A DNA stretch of 64,000 nt from positions 56,561,352 through 56,625,351 of the forward strand of contig CM071570.1 of NCBI GenBank assembly GCA_036426205.1. The letters are read 5' to 3'. A model generated the notes under the pieces. It was not told the DNA's origin and ran no database searches. It worked only from the letters and a program-made list of their open reading frames with translations. The stretch is from Ascaphus truei (taxonomy: Eukaryota; Chordata; Amphibia; Anura; Ascaphidae). Numbering within the stretch: the stretch's first letter is position 1; each line of letters opens with the position of its first letter. Position numbers and translations under genes: made by a program. Below are positions 11,611 through 23,872 of the stretch, piece by piece.

Positions 11611-12715
11611 ACTGATTCACTTTCAGTTCACAGTTTGCACCCACTTATAATTATCGTATGATGATTTTTCTGTTAATTAGGAAGATTTAAGTTGATCACT
11701 CCCTATCCCCTGTGTTTTTGTAGACATTGTTTCTACAAGTTAAACAGCTATGAAGTAGTATGCAAGCTACCAAAACATTGAAGACGCAGGACATATTATT
11801 GTTCCAATACCGTCAGTTTCATAGTACACTTCTTTAAATCCATAAACAAATGTTTAATTACTTGAAAAACAGATGTCCTTGTTCAAACCCAAAATGGACA
11901 TTTACATTACCAGGTTATGGCATGTTCTGCAAGAATTATTACTATTATAGACTATGTATTAATTTGTTTTTACTTTATATTATTAATGCGGTTTTTGTTG
12001 TTGTTTTTTTCTGCATATTGTCTAATACATCCTTGAAACACACACACATTTTTGTTTTTTTACAATTACAGAGTAAGAATCTAAATTGGAGATTTGCTAA
12101 ACTCTGATGAAGGGTGTCAGAGCTCAATCCCACAATAACTGCCATTCAAGTCATTGGCAGTATATTCTGGATCGTATTCCGATAGCCCTTATCAAAGTTT
12201 AGTGAATCCCGATGTAAAAGACTTATATGCTTCCTTTTGTTGGTGTAATGTATATTGCTAATTACGAAACTGACATTTATTTATAATTATTGGGGTAAAT
12301 CGAAAGATAGTATGAGTGTAACTACAGAGGTAATATATTTGCTTTTAAATCTGTTGCTGGTTCTTCTGAGAAAGAGTTAACATAGCTGTATGTTAAATGA
12401 CCATTTACAGAGAAGCACTTTCCTTTAATAGATGCGGTGCCATTGGAATTTTAGTCAAGGTAATTTGTCACTCAGACTGTTACTTTATTGAAAAATAAGA
12501 CATCAACACAATGTTTTCTGATGTCTGCAAATGCTAGCACTTTAGTATTACAGCCCTTGAATATAGATAGCTAAACAAAGAGGCAAACACGATATGTTTG
12601 AGGGATGAATTTGGGACTTTAGTATTGCGTCATATGTTTTAACTACTACGTTTTATTGGGTGTTCAGATACTTTCCTCTTATACTATATGTAATTCCTTT
12701 TTTATGTTTTCATAG
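11611..12715. other. AT-rich DNA without recognised genes
   Basis: No exon-like segment or repeat boundary was found. It forms the upstream flank (intron, if the gene model is right) of the exon candidate at 12716. Confidence 0.4.
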
Positions 12716-12796
12716 ATGATAATGATGATGGTGGAAATGATGAAGACGATGATGATGATAAAAAAGAAGACATTGACCAAATTAATGAGAATATAG
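12716..12796 (+). CDS. Candidate internal exon, Asp-rich (unidentified gene)
   Basis: This 81-bp segment is preceded by a T-rich tract and CATAG and followed by GTCTGT. Read in phase 1 it encodes an acidic stretch, DNDDGGNDEDDDDDKKEDID followed by QINENI, and leaves a G to begin the next codon; the other two frames hit stops. Its length is a multiple of three, so it could be skipped without a frameshift. The next candidate (14236-14319) continues the same phase: G plus AA gives Glu. I do not recognise the gene. Acidic low-complexity exons occur in many unrelated proteins, and the donor site is weak. A chance open segment in a GAT repeat is the main alternative. Confidence 0.45.
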   Translation: MIMMMVEMMKTMMMIKKKTLTKLMRI

Positions 12797-13524
12797 GTCT
12801 GTACAGATTCCTTTCTAAAGAGCTATGTTATGCATGACGTGCTATTATTAGCGATTGTTGCTACTGTACAGTATCTCACCTAATATTTAATCTTTGTAAG
12901 AAATGAACTGCCAATACTAACCAGTTTATTACCATCAATATTAAACCCCTACTAATAAAATATTTAGCAAATTAATCCCCTTCAGCACCGAATCACGGGA
13001 GCATGCCAGCAGGTGCAAGTACGTTGAATACAGCTGTACCAACATTTGGGGTCACTTACACAGTTAATAGGAGTCATTTATAGTGTGAAGTACCATTATT
13101 TTATCTTTATGTATGTTTATTCAGTAAAGTAGCATACCCATTAATGATACTAATATCCATTCACTGGATAGGTATCGAAAATGGCTAGCACTATTTAGTA
13201 AATAAACGTTGCAATGTGGTATTTTTTAAAATTGTATTGTAGCGTTATGGGGGATACTGTATCTTGTATAAATTGTGCAGCACTATTGGTAGAATCTGCA
13301 GTATGATACTGTGCAAGGCTCCTTAAAAGTAACGACATATTTAAAATTGCAATGATAATATTTTAAAGTAATGCATGAGACACACAAACCCCAGGTGTAC
13401 TACAGAATCACTTATTTCCAGCGGGAATACAGATGATCAGAATGAATAGGTACTTTTAATACAGTATTTGCTCTCAGGTGAGTATTCCACTCTTCACTGC
13501 AATTTTTTAGCTATATTGGAATCT

Positions 13525-13658
13525 ATAGGGACTTATTCTGCAAGCTCCGTTAGCGCTGTAATGAGCGATCTGCACAGGAAGCCCCATTCAAGTCAATGGG
13601 ACTATCCATGCACATCGCTTGGTACAGCGCTAACGGAGCTTACAGAATAAGCCCCTAT
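13525..13658. mobile_element. Short palindromic MITE
   Basis: The left half, starting ATAGGGACTTATTCTG, and the right half, ending CAGAATAAGCCCCTAT, are inverted copies over about 35 bp with a 60-bp spacer. It is non-coding; the superfamily is not assigned. Confidence 0.6.
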
Positions 13659-13938
13659 GGATCATGACAAAGAAAAGTTGCCACATTGCACCTTTTGTAT
13701 AAACATTTATGTTGAAACTTGGCACATTTGTAGCTAAAAATATTTCTGCCACCTCACAACTGACAATTTTCTGACATAGATAGAAATGATGGACAGAGAT
13801 GCAAACTGAGACATGTATCATTACACTCTATGCATCATTCCTCTCCCACCTTAATGTCCCTTGTTGACATTCTCCAGATCAGGAGCTGACAACGTGGTGC
13901 ACAACTGGGATAAAGTAACACAATACATTGACGCAAAA

Positions 13939-14051
13939 GCCAGGAGTCAAAGCGCAATGAAGGGTACGGCGGTGGAAATGGCCATTTACGTCAATAGCAG
14001 CAATGGCAGATCAGGCGTGATACCCTGCATCACTCTTTGATGACTCCTGGC
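13939..14051. repeat. Imperfect foldback repeat
   Basis: GCCAGGAGTCAAAG at the left is mirrored by CTTTGATGACTCCTGGC at the right, with GAAGGGTA and TACCCTGC further in. It is probably a small degenerate MITE. Confidence 0.45.
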
Positions 14052-14235
14052 CAAAGACAACTAAGATGCACCAGTTTTCATCGTATCAAAATTGCTTTGA
14101 TATGTACTTTGTATTGAATGGATAATAGGCACTGTAAATTGAACACAAAAGAAAATATAAGGGCTGTCAATTTGTTTTGATGTAATACACATTTAGAAAA
14201 GTGTTTCTTAAAAAAAAATATCTTTGTGTATACAG

Positions 14236-14319
14236 AAGGAATGAATCAAAAGGCACAGTCACCTCCCATGAAGAAATCTAAAGGAAAGAAAGCAGAAAAC
14301 GTAAAGGATTCCAAAGATG
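14236..14319 (+). CDS. Candidate internal exon, Lys-rich (unidentified gene)
   Basis: This 84-bp segment has a good acceptor (TGTATACAG before it) and a good donor (GTATGTG after it). In phase 1 it encodes EGMNQKAQSPPMKKSKGKKA followed by ENVKDSKD and a trailing G. Both edges are phase 1, matching the preceding candidate at 12716-12796, so the two splice in frame and the exon is symmetric. The peptide is basic and hydrophilic and looks like a linker or nuclear-localisation-like region. The trailing G joins in frame to 26855-26910 to give Gly and then a short tail ending in a stop. I do not recognise the protein. The agreement of splice sites and phase across three segments is the main support. 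Confidence 0.5.
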
Positions 14320-14557
14320 GTATGTGATGAACCATATTTACAAACATAAATATGTAATCCGTTTTTTAATCAATGAAGACATCTATTTTTCTGTAACATT
14401 TTCTCAATTATTATTTAAAAAAAAGTTTTTTCTTTATAATACAGGCTTTTACTACATTACTCATACTTTACCCCTGCATTGATGTATACTAATTTTGATG
14501 CATTTTTAAACATGTTCATGAAAAAATGCAGTCATAATTTAAAAAAAAAACACATTA

Positions 14558-15013
14558 AAGTAGCAGTATTTAGTTAACTTAAAAAAAAAAAAAAGGATAT
14601 ATATATATTTATTTTTTTATTACGGGTTTGAAGCAAGGTGTCTCCGGAGTGGAACCCCATTCATTCCAGCTGCGGGGACCCTCTGTTTCAAGAGATACTT
14701 ACCTCCGTAGGGGTGCCGGTATCACTGTAGAGTTTAACGGTGCAGGTCATGTGGGCAAATGGGACGCCGCACCAGATGACGTCACGGCTTCCTATTGGCC
14801 GGTGTGACGCGGGACATTTAAGATGTCATTAGATTAAGGAACACAGTTTCTCTGCCTACAGAGATACCGCCACCTGTACAGAGACAAGTATCTCTGGAAG
14901 CAGGGGTTCCCCGAAGCTGAAAATATGGGCGTTCAGCTCAGGGACCCCCTGCATCAAACCCACAATAAAAAAAAAATATATATTTTTTTTAAAAGTTAAC
15001 CCATATTGCTGCT
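14558..15013. mobile_element. TTAA-flanked palindromic MITE, copy A
   Basis: Both ends are flanked by TTAA (14554-14557 and 15014-15017). The termini AGTAGCAGTATTTAGTTAAC and GTTAACCCATATTGCTGCT are inverted copies. The interior is itself a long palindrome, with GGGTTTGAAGCA at 14624 and TGCATCAAACCC at 14961. A TTAA duplication points to the Kolobok or piggyBac groups. A related interior without the TTAA ends lies at 16447-16776. No transposase is encoded. Confidence 0.65.
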
Positions 15014-15017
15014 TTAA

Positions 15018-16188
15018 ATGACATTAGGAAAATAAAATCCTGGTTGTCAGACAAACACAAAACGTTTTACTGGAATTATCTGAATATATTTTGTAATAAA
15101 ATAATGCATGATTAAACAGAAATCCAAAGAGAAATCAATTACCACCTCTTAGCTTACAACTTTTTACATTTTGTATCATGCATAATTGTCTTTCTTATTT
15201 CACAAAATCTCATTTTGCTTTTTATACAGTAGTTTAAGTTTATTAAGAAACATTGATATTAGCAGCAATGAATAGTTTCATAAATTGAACAATTACACCA
15301 TTTTATGGCTCTTTGTTCTTTTATTTTTTAGCATCTTAATATTTTTAATATAGAAGGAAGTGTTCGTGGGTTTAGAATACAAATGTTTGAAGATTCAACA
15401 CTCAATTCGAATTCCGAATCAAGCAGTTCGAGAATTTTACTTTTGATTCGAACTTCGGAATTAATTTCTGACCCTCAGTGAAATTTGAGCCTAATGTAAT
15501 GAAAAGCTTACCCTCAGATTACATTTTTATTAATGAAAATGGTTGAACTTGCACATTTTAGCAAAAAATTCGAACACAATTAACATTTTTATTTTTGTTG
15601 CATCATTCTTTAAAAATCCAAACATTTCACAAACGCAACATTAAAAAAAAAAGCAATCACCAAAATACCTTAATATTTCATAATATTATGAACATGTTTC
15701 GAAAAATACAGTAGCACCTTTGTTAAAAAGCAAATAAAAGTAACAGCAAAAATGACATTATTAATTACAATTTCATACAATTAAATTCACAAAAAAATAT
15801 TTTTGTTAAATAAACTTATTTCAAATATTGTACAGTAGAAAATGAACTGATGGCTTATGGCTGATTAATGAGTAACATGAAATATGTGTTATACCGAACA
15901 TCAAATAACAAAATACATAGAAAATACTGGGTGAACTTAATAAATGGGTGGGGAGTGCCAAACAACCAGCCAACCCTGTCATAATCAGTAGGCAAGACTT
16001 GCATATTTTACCAAAACGTTGACTTCACATAGGCATCAGTACGTTTTTGCTTTTTCTAAATGCAATTTGTGTGCCCCTTCTTTTCCAGATTGGGTGATGG
16101 GCAATGTAATGATTACATTCAGTAAAGCCACTGTAAGATTTAAGATTACAATTATTTCAAGCTTAACTTGTAAAAATTACTGACATTT
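15018..16188. other. AT-rich DNA, no gene seen
   Basis: Short TTCGAATT-like inverted words occur at about 15400-15460. Otherwise nothing is recognised. If the exon model holds, this is intron. Confidence 0.4.
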
Positions 16189-16196
16189 GTCTATAG

Positions 16197-16384
16197 CAGG
16201 CCTGCACAACTCCAGTCCTCGAGGGCCGCAAACAGGCCAGGTTTTCAGGATATCCCTACTTCAGCACAGCTGGCTCAATTAGTGGCTCAGTATGACTGAG
16301 CCCTTGACCAGCTGTGCTGAAGTAGGGAAATCCTGAAAACCTGGCCTGTTTGCGGCCCTCGAGGACTGGAGTTGTGCAGGCCTG
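16197..16384. mobile_element. Near-perfect palindromic hAT MITE with 8-bp duplication
   Basis: The whole 188 bp folds on itself, starting CAGGCCTGCACAACTCCAG and ending CTGGAGTTGTGCAGGCCTG. The 8-bp GTCTATAG flanks it on both sides (16189-16196 and 16385-16392), which fits hAT. The same family, diverged and interrupted, is found at 27721-29894. Confidence 0.85.
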
Positions 16385-16446
16385 GTCTATAGTGTTAAGC
16401 AGCACAACCCCTTCCACTAGATCTTTTTATTTTTTTAGTTCTAGGA

Positions 16447-16775
16447 TTCAAGCAGGGGGTCTGCGGAACTGAGCTGTGTTAATTTCAGCTCCGAGCACCC
16501 AATGCTTCCAGTGATACTTACCTCCGAAAGGTTTGCTAGTATCTCTGCAGCCAGGGAGCTTGTGGCCCTAACTAGAAGGCGGCTTAATTGTTCCCACTTC
16601 AGGTGGGCCAATAGGAAGCTGTGACATCATCGCCCGCAGCTCCCTATTGGCACGCATGACCTGGACATTTAAACTCCATAGAGATACCGGCACCCTCAAC
16701 AGAGGTAAATATCTCTGGAAGCAAGGGGTCCCGGAGCTAAAATTAACACAGTTCAGCCCTGCAGGCTCCCTGCTT

Positions 16776-16776
<1 letters not shown>
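16447..16776. mobile_element. Palindromic MITE, copy B of the 14558 family
   Basis: AAGCAGGGGGTCTGCGG at the left mirrors the CTCCCTGCTTCAA end. Internal blocks such as GATACTTACCTCCG and TATCTCTGGAAGCA match copy A. The outer TTAA ends are not seen. Confidence 0.6.

Positions 16777-16809
<33 letters not shown>
16777..16809. repeat. (TA)n microsatellite
   Basis: About 15 TA units between the MITE and the Helitron-like element. Confidence 0.9.
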
Positions 16810-16810
<1 letters not shown>

Positions 16811-17916
16811 TCACCTATATAATGCTTATACTATATAGCTGGAAAGCCCTGTATGTTTGCATGCCTGGATGTCGGTGTCCTAGCGGCAATTAATTGGTCC
16901 CCATGGGCACCGCCGGCCACCGCCACACTATCATTGGGCCTCACCACACTCAACAACCACCACCTTGGCCCGCCCCTGGAGGCGGTAGTTAGTGACGGGC
17001 AAGGTTCCACAAAAAAAAACAAAAGAAAAAAACACCACGGCCACACGCACACACGCACAACGCAACCACGCACAACGCCACACACGCACACACGCACACA
17101 CAGCACACAAGCCACACACGCACACATTCCACCCCCCACAATCAAGCTACACAACCTTCACCCCCCCCCCAAGCTTACCCCCACCCCCAAGCTCACACCC
17201 CCCCCCCCCACGCACTCACACCCCGCGCGACAGATGCAAGGGCCAAGCGGCGGTAGCGGCCATTTTCTCCCCCCGCCTATCCTTCAGCGTTCCCACTCCC
17301 TTACCCCTTGCCTCGTTGTCCCTCCTGGCTCGTTCTTTTCCCACGCCTCGTGCGTTCTCTACTTCACCGCTTCGTACAACCCTCTTCTCCCCCCCCTTGT
17401 CTCTCCTAGGCTTCTATCCCCCACCCCTCCTCTCCCATTGCATTACCGCCCGCTCGTCATCACCTCTCCTTCCTTCTTTTTCACTCCCCCCGCTCTCCCC
17501 TCTCTACCATCCTCCCTTATTGCTCTGGGAGCGGAGCGAGCGCCGGACACACGCGGGGAGAGGCCACAACACGATGAATCCCGCCTAACACCCAGTGGGA
17601 GAGGGCCCGGATGGGGGAGGCACGCATACCCCAAGGGACTCTGCCGAACGCTCCTCGGCACGGCTCACTCTCCCACCCCCTACGGCAAAGACCAGCAGAC
17701 ACAGGGCGAAGACTCCTCATCTTGCCACCCCCTATTACTTTTTCCCTCCTCGCCTATAATTCCCCGCTATTAGCCCTGGATCTCCTTCACATCCAGCCCC
17801 CCCACCTTTCCCCGTTTTCCCGCTCCCTTCTTGCCTTGCATCGCTACTCGGCACAAGCCGCATACCTGCGAGACGGCAGGGAGGGGAGAGGGGAGGAAGA
17901 CTCGCCGAAAGGAGGC

Positions 17917-18375
17917 AGAATCAAATCGAGCAGGAGGTGCAGCGGGGGGCTCACGCTGAGGATGGCCTCGACCGAGCGGGGGGCAGCGGGGGGGGCTCCA
18001 GCCTGCAGGAGAGCCTCACCTCGAGCGGGGGGCAGCGGGGGGGTCCCGCCCTGCAGGAGGATTACCTCGAGCCGGCTGGGGCAGCGGGGGGGCTCGCGCC
18101 CACTGCAGGAGGCCTCACATCCAGAGAGAGGAGGCAGCGGGGGGGCTCCCGCCCTGCAGATGGGATGGCCTCAACTCAGAGCCGGGGGGGCCCGCTGAGG
18201 AAGGCCTCACCTCGAGGGAGGCCAGCGGGGGGGCTCCCCTGCCAGAGGAGGCGCACCTCGAGCCGGAGGCAGCGGGGGGGCTCCCGCCCTGCAGGAGGCT
18301 CACACTCGAGCCGGAGGGCGAGTGGGGGGCTCCCGCCCTGCGGGGGGGCTACCCCTGCAGGAGGGCCTCACTCGA
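17917..18375. repeat. GC-rich minisatellite, roughly 50-bp units
   Basis: About nine imperfect units share GGCAGCGGGGGGCTCCCG, CCTGCAGGAGG and CCTCACCTCGAG. It lies inside the Helitron-like element and keeps reading frames open by chance. Confidence 0.8.
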
Positions 18376-18539
18376 GGAACACGATGCCGACTGCAAGGGA
18401 AGAGCGCTCTCCCCCACACCCCCTATTCTCAGGCCACCTGCCACCGCCATTAATAACACAACACACTAATATGACGAAGAAGATAGCAAATACAGAGAGA
18501 GAAAAGAAAGGAAAAGAATACACAAACATACACATACAG

Positions 18540-20300
18540 TACACATACACATACACTACACACGACACACACACACACACACAGAGACCACACACACACA
18601 CACATGTAGGCGCGCACACACACACACATGTAGGCACACACACACACACACACACACATGTAGGCACACACAACACACGTCACAGACACACATGTAGACA
18701 CACACACACATGTAGGACAGACACACACACCACACGTAGACAGACACACACGCACACGCACACACACACACCACACCTATACAGACACACACGTATACAC
18801 ACACACAAGTATACACACAGGCACACGGGACACCACAGACACACGTCGACCACACGTAGACACAAACAACAGTAGACACACGTAGACAACACAGACAGAA
18901 CACACTATACACAGACACACACCTAACACACACACACCAACACACACACCTATACCACCACACACACCTATACAGCACAGGACACACACGTATACACACA
19001 GACACACACGTTACACACCAACACACACAAGATAAACACAAGACACACGTTTACACACACACACACAAGTACACACACATACACAAAGAAACACACACAC
19101 ACACACGAGACCACCAAACGGAACAAACACACACACACGTACAAACCACACGAGACACCGTGTACACACACACGTAGACACACACACAGACGTAGACACA
19201 CACACACACGTATACGCACACACACGTAGACACACACACACACGTATACGCACACACACGTAGACACACACATAGACACACACACACGTATACACACGCA
19301 CGTAGACACACACACATGTACACGTAGACACACACACACATGTACACGTAGACACGTACACACACACACATGTACACGTATACTCACACACATGTACACG
19401 TACACACACACATGGAGACATACACACACACATGGAGACATACACACACGCACATGTACACATACACACACGTACACACACACATGTATACATACACATA
19501 ATGTATACACACACACATGTATACACACACACATGTATACACACATGTATACACACACACACACACACATACACACGTGTATACACACACAAACATGTAT
19601 ACACACAAATGTACACACACACATGTATACACACACACACACACATACTATGTATACACACAAACATGTATACACACGTGTATACACATGTGTATATACA
19701 CACATGTGTATACACACATGGAGACATACACACACGCACATGTACACATACACACACACGTATACATACACATAATGTATACACACACACATGTATATAC
19801 ACACACACACACACACACGTGTATACACACACGTGTATACACACACGTATACACACACACAAACATGTATACACACACACAAACATGTATACACACACAA
19901 ATGTACACACACACACATGTACACACACACACACATGTACACACACACACACATACACACACACACACACATACTATGTATACACACAAACATGTATACA
20001 CACATGTGTATACACATGTGTATACACACACGTACACATGTATACACACACACACACAATATATACATACACACAATGTCTACACACACATGTGTATACA
20101 CGTCTATACACACGTGTATACACACACATGTGTATACACACACGTATACACACACACACGTACACACACACACACACGTACACATGTATACACACACACA
20201 CACATACAATGTATACACACAAACATGTATACACACACACAAACATGTATACACACACACGTGTGTATACACACACACGTATACACACACACACTATCCC
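18540..20300. repeat. Long CA-rich satellite with ACACGTATACAC / CATGTATACAC units
   Basis: This is 1.75 kb of alternating purine-pyrimidine repeat built from variants of ACACACACGTATACAC and ACACACATGTATAC. It is open in several frames on both strands because of its composition. Confidence 0.95.
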
Positions 20301-20611
20301 CAGCAAAACCACATCAGCACACCGCTATCCCATGCCCCCCCAGCACACTGGCATTCTCGGCTCCCCGCCATTCCCAGCCCCCATCAACACCATCAGCACC
20401 CACACATCGGCACCTTTGCACCTCCCCCATCGGCACCCCCACATCAGCACCAAACCCTCCAAAATCAGCACACCGATACAATCACCATCAGTACAGCCAC
20501 AGCAGCACTACCACCGCACATGGGCCGCGTTGACCACTCCTCACCCAAATGCCACACCCACACCACAAACATCCCGGGCAACGCCGGGGCTCTCAGCTAG
20601 TATATAATAAA

Positions 20612-20700
20612 AAATAAATAGATGATACCGTTCTGTGGCTAACGAAATGCTTTTATTTGTGCGAGCTTTCGAGATACACTGATCTCTTCTTCCGGCGATA
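20612..20700 (-). mobile_element. Penelope-like element tail fragment
   Basis: On the - strand this reads TCTCGAAAGCTCGCACAAAT, then GCATTTCGTTAGCCACAG and a (TTTA)-rich end. The same block occurs at 23446-23560 and twice, inverted, at 41163-41362. In the 23446 copy it adjoins a GIY-YIG reading frame, which ties the block to Penelope-like elements. Confidence 0.65.
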
Positions 20701-20983
20701 GTACATTGAATAAAGCTAGCAAGGGTTAACTTAAAAACAGTGCATATACTGTACTAATGTTATCTGTGACTGAAACCTAACACCCCCCCCCCCCTGTGCA
20801 GTATGCGATTTATGACTTGGGGTGATAAATAGTCCCTGAAATGTTAGTGATGTAATAGTGTGTGTGTGTACTGTATGTAAATATAAATGTGTAAAGAGCA
20901 CATATATATATATAGCCCCCTTTCCCCGGGCCAATCGCAGATCGAGCCCCTAAGGTCTACTGGGGTCTTGCAACGTGTCTTTG
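20701..20983. other. No gene; short C-run and GT/TA tracts
   Basis: A run of C lies near 20783-20795 and short TG/TA repeats at 20858-20915. Nothing else is recognised. Confidence 0.5.
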
Positions 20984-21703
20984 TGTGGTGCATACCTGAT
21001 GGCAACAGGAGGGCCTGAGTCTCTCGCGATGACATGGGGGATAACAGGAATAGGTTACTGGGGTGGATGCCTTCGTTCTGTTTCAATGGTGCAGCGCCTC
21101 CGTCTTTAGTAAGCCCCAGGAATGCGGGGTGGAATCCTTACCAGAGAGTGTTGCCACACAGGGATGAGAGATTCCAGTCTCGCACAGGTTTGTCTTCCTT
21201 TTTAAAAGCAGCAGTCTTTATTCACAGCAGGGCAGCAGCAGCAGCCGACAGTACAGCTCATGCACCATCAACCAACTGTTCTCCTTTGTGATGGTCCTTC
21301 CCTGCCTCCACTCTGGATCAAGGGCACCCAGAGTGGGGCTAACTCTTCCCTCACCCCATTAAGCAGGGTGAGAGGTACTGGTCCACATCACTACACTATG
21401 GTTGGATCAGCTCTACTCATGAGCTGATCACTCTTCTCCTCCAACTCTAACTCACTATCACACTACTCACACACAACTTGTGCAGACAGACTAAATAGGA
21501 AGTGTCACTGCTTTATGTAACATCCAGTAGGCACCGCCCCTGCATCTCTTGATTGGACACAGGGTCACATGACCTACCTTCACTTACACAACCCAGTGTC
21601 ATAAGCAGGAAAAACCCATATCAACTCCTGGCAATCTGCCCTTAGCAGAGTTTACACACAGGAGGAAGATAAAACTATAGCCCCATTTCTTACCAGGGCT
21701 ACA
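20984..21703 (-). mobile_element. Solo-LTR-like repeat, copy B
   Basis: This is the second member of the 9991-10679 family: same ends (TGTGGTGCATACC...CAGGGCTACA), the same CTTTATTCAC (a - strand GTGAATAAAG polyadenylation signal), and the shared AAAACCCAT...CTCCTGGCAA block near the right end. The flanks (CTTTG and CTTAT) do not form a convincing duplication. Confidence 0.6.
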
Positions 21704-21709
21704 CTTATA

Positions 21710-22560
21710 TATAACAAAAAGAAGAAACACACAGTGAATCCTATACAATGGTCAATCTCAATAAGTAAAATTAATTCTACCACATATAAATCGGAAGGTA
21801 ATAACTCTTACAATCTAACAATCCCTATTTCAGTCTGCTGCCATATAGGTCTACAGCTCCACAAGCTGTTAAAAGGTAGATACCTCAAGAATGACTTAGG
21901 CGCAAAGGGAGAAAAAGATAAAGAACATAGGGTAGTATGTACTGAGTGATAACACCTTAAAATGGTAAGATATGCACTCACAGTTATTATAACAAATTCA
22001 AGCCTTTTATCCACCCTGGGATCTGGAACAGAACACAATTTGTCAATCCTCCTCAGACGTCTTTGGATATTCCTTCGAGCAATTCACATATGTCTGCAAC
22101 GGGGTTCCAAATACCCGTCCTCCGTCTCATAGATTAACCATGCATATATGTAAGGGAAGGGAAGGGACACAAATATAGTGTAACTCCGTTTTAATAAATA
22201 AAAAACATTAAGATACCATGATAGGTAAAAAAAAAGCTCACATTCTATGAGCTCTTTAAAAGCAGTTGAGACTATTGTGAGTATCTCACACTCGTCCTGA
22301 AAACCGGCTAATGTCTGAACTCACAGCACTCACTGTCCTGCAGCTGGTGTCTCGATACACCTCTGACGCTTCCGTGTCACGTAATCACGTGACTGCATCT
22401 AGCTCTCGCGAGATCTTCACGCTCCTTCACTGCTGACGTTACAGATGCCGGACACGAACACACAGTTGATACACGTCTTCTCCCTCCTGCATACAGCGGT
22501 ACAATGAACCAACACTTCCTACGCGTTTCTCCATTAAGGCTTCGTCAGGGGCTGATATGT
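21710..22560 (-). mobile_element. PLE-like short retroposon with hammerhead-like motif
   Basis: It begins with a tail-like AACAAAAAGAAGAAACACACAG and ends at the hairpin motif at 22515-22555. The order (tail at left, motif at right) matches the other minus-strand retroposons at 24431, 60108 and 60972. No protein is encoded. The boundaries are approximate. Confidence 0.45.
22515..22555 (-). ncRNA. Hammerhead-like motif (weak stem I)
   Basis: On the - strand it reads CTGACGA, an extra A, a short stem (GCC/GGA-like), GAAA, then palindromic ACGCGT and A. The boxes are intact, but stem II is weak and stem I has only about two pairs. It is probably a decayed copy. Confidence 0.4.
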
Positions 22561-22832
22561 TTGTACCTATCCCTACCTTCGGTTATATAATCACCTCCCG
22601 ATTCTCATTGGTTAATTATTTGATTTCTAAATAACCTCTTAGTGTACATGTAGAGTCTGTATCTTTATTGGAAGCATTTTGTCTATTTATTCAATTGCAA
22701 AAAAAGAGACTATATTAAATATATAAATTGACCATTGTTTTGGAATACATAATTCTCATGCCATATAATAAAGGCATTTGTCATTTATTTATATCTTTCA
22801 CTAACTGCTACATAATCATTCTATTATACATA

Positions 22833-23312
22833 GGGGCCTATGCAGAGAGCAGCGAATTTTCGAAATTCGCCATTTTTTGGAGATAATCGCGCAGAAAACA
22901 GCAGAAAATGGAGATTTCCGAAAAACGCGCCAATTTTTCTTTTCTATTTGTAAAACTCGCCTCGCGGCTGGCGAGAACCGCAATCTCGCCAGTTTAAAAA
23001 ATATCCGTATGCAGAGAGGCGCGAACGGCATCTAGCGGCTGTTCGCGCCAATAAAATGGCGCGATTGTCTCCGTTTTGCCTCGCCAAAAAAAACTGCCGC
23101 TCGCGGCCATTGCAAAGGGAAAAAAAAAGGCGCGAATTTGTTTTAACACATTTCTGAAGCGCGCATCTCGCCAATTTAAACTCGCCACACGCATCCATGT
23201 TAAACATAGCAGAATTCGCACTTTTCTGCATATGGAGATTAAAACTCTCCAAAAAAGCTACTTTTTAATAAATTCGCCAATTTTAAAATTCGCTGCTCTC
23301 TGCATAGGCCCC
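22833..23312. mobile_element. 480-bp palindromic MITE, ATA-flanked
   Basis: GGGGCCTATGCAGAGAGCAG at the left is mirrored by CTGCTCTCTGCATAGGCCCC at the right. The interior shows inverted AATTCGC and CTCGCC words throughout. ATA lies at both edges (22830-22832 and 23313-23315). A 3-bp duplication would fit Harbinger-like elements, but ATA is not their usual TWA. Confidence 0.65.
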
Positions 23313-23665
23313 ATAATTTGAAAAAGGACACTATTCATATATATTCATATATTTATATTCACTATAAATATGTCAATATTTAGACCTTGCAGTGCGAGTG
23401 TTTTTAACGCATATATCCAGTAGGTCTCTTGTCCTATATTTGTCCATATATATAGATGTAGAAGTATCTGTACCGTGCTAGCTGAGCTTAATAATGAAAA
23501 ACGAATTGACGATACCGTTCTGTGGCTAACGAGATGCTTTTATTTGTGCAAGCTTTATTTGTACATTCATATAGACCAGTATGTATAGACATGGCCTTTA
23601 GCACTCATAGGACGAGAGTTCTTTTGTGACAGGGTAGTGACTCATGATGCTGTTGCTTCGGTTGT

Positions 23666-23872
23666 ATGAAATGCCCAGGTGGCTGCTACTACATAGGTGA
23701 GATGGGACAGGGGCTAAACAGGAGAATTAATCTGCATCGCCCCAGCATCACACGCGGAACAAGAGACAGTCCTGTCGGCGAACATTTCTCTGACTCTGGC
23801 CATAAGATGAATGATCTGAAGGTGGTCATACTCAAAGGTAATCTTAGAACACCGAAAGAGACGGTTGCCTAA
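23666..23872 (+). pseudogene. GIY-YIG endonuclease domain remnant of a Penelope-like element
   Basis: The frame encodes about 69 residues: MKCPGGCYYIGEMGQGLNRR, then INLHRPSITRG, SPVGEHFSDSGHKMNDLKV and a stop. The Cys pair before YYIG, the following Arg/His (RRINLH), PVGEHF and the H...L spacing match the C-terminal endonuclease of Penelope-like elements, which cuts target DNA for reverse transcription. The frame is open upstream to a TGA at 23645, with no reverse transcriptase before it. The stop after KETVA truncates it. This is a 5'-truncated remnant and cannot act alone. Confidence 0.75.

Larger units (their letters stand above)
16811..20600 (+). mobile_element. Probable non-autonomous Helitron loaded with satellite DNA
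   Basis: The right end has the Helitron signature: a short GC hairpin (CCCGGGCAACGCCGGGG) eight bases before a terminal CTAG, followed by T in the flank. The left end is less certain: TCACCTATATAATGC at 16811 follows an A and begins with the expected TC. No Rep/helicase gene is present. The interior is C-rich sequence (16900-17880), a GC-rich minisatellite (17917-18375) and CA satellite (18540-20300). The long Pro-, His- or Thr-rich reading frames across it are products of this composition, not genes. Confidence 0.6.

Noticed and set aside
16853..18875. Pro-rich and Gly/Arg-rich frames of 195-312 codons
   Set aside because: They follow C-rich sequence and a 50-bp minisatellite inside a Helitron-like element. 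They have no domain or promoter context.
18540..20600. Long reading frames on both strands (up to 440 codons) rich in Cys/Val or Thr/His
   Set aside because: They translate the CA/TG satellite, which lacks stop codons in several frames. No protein signature.
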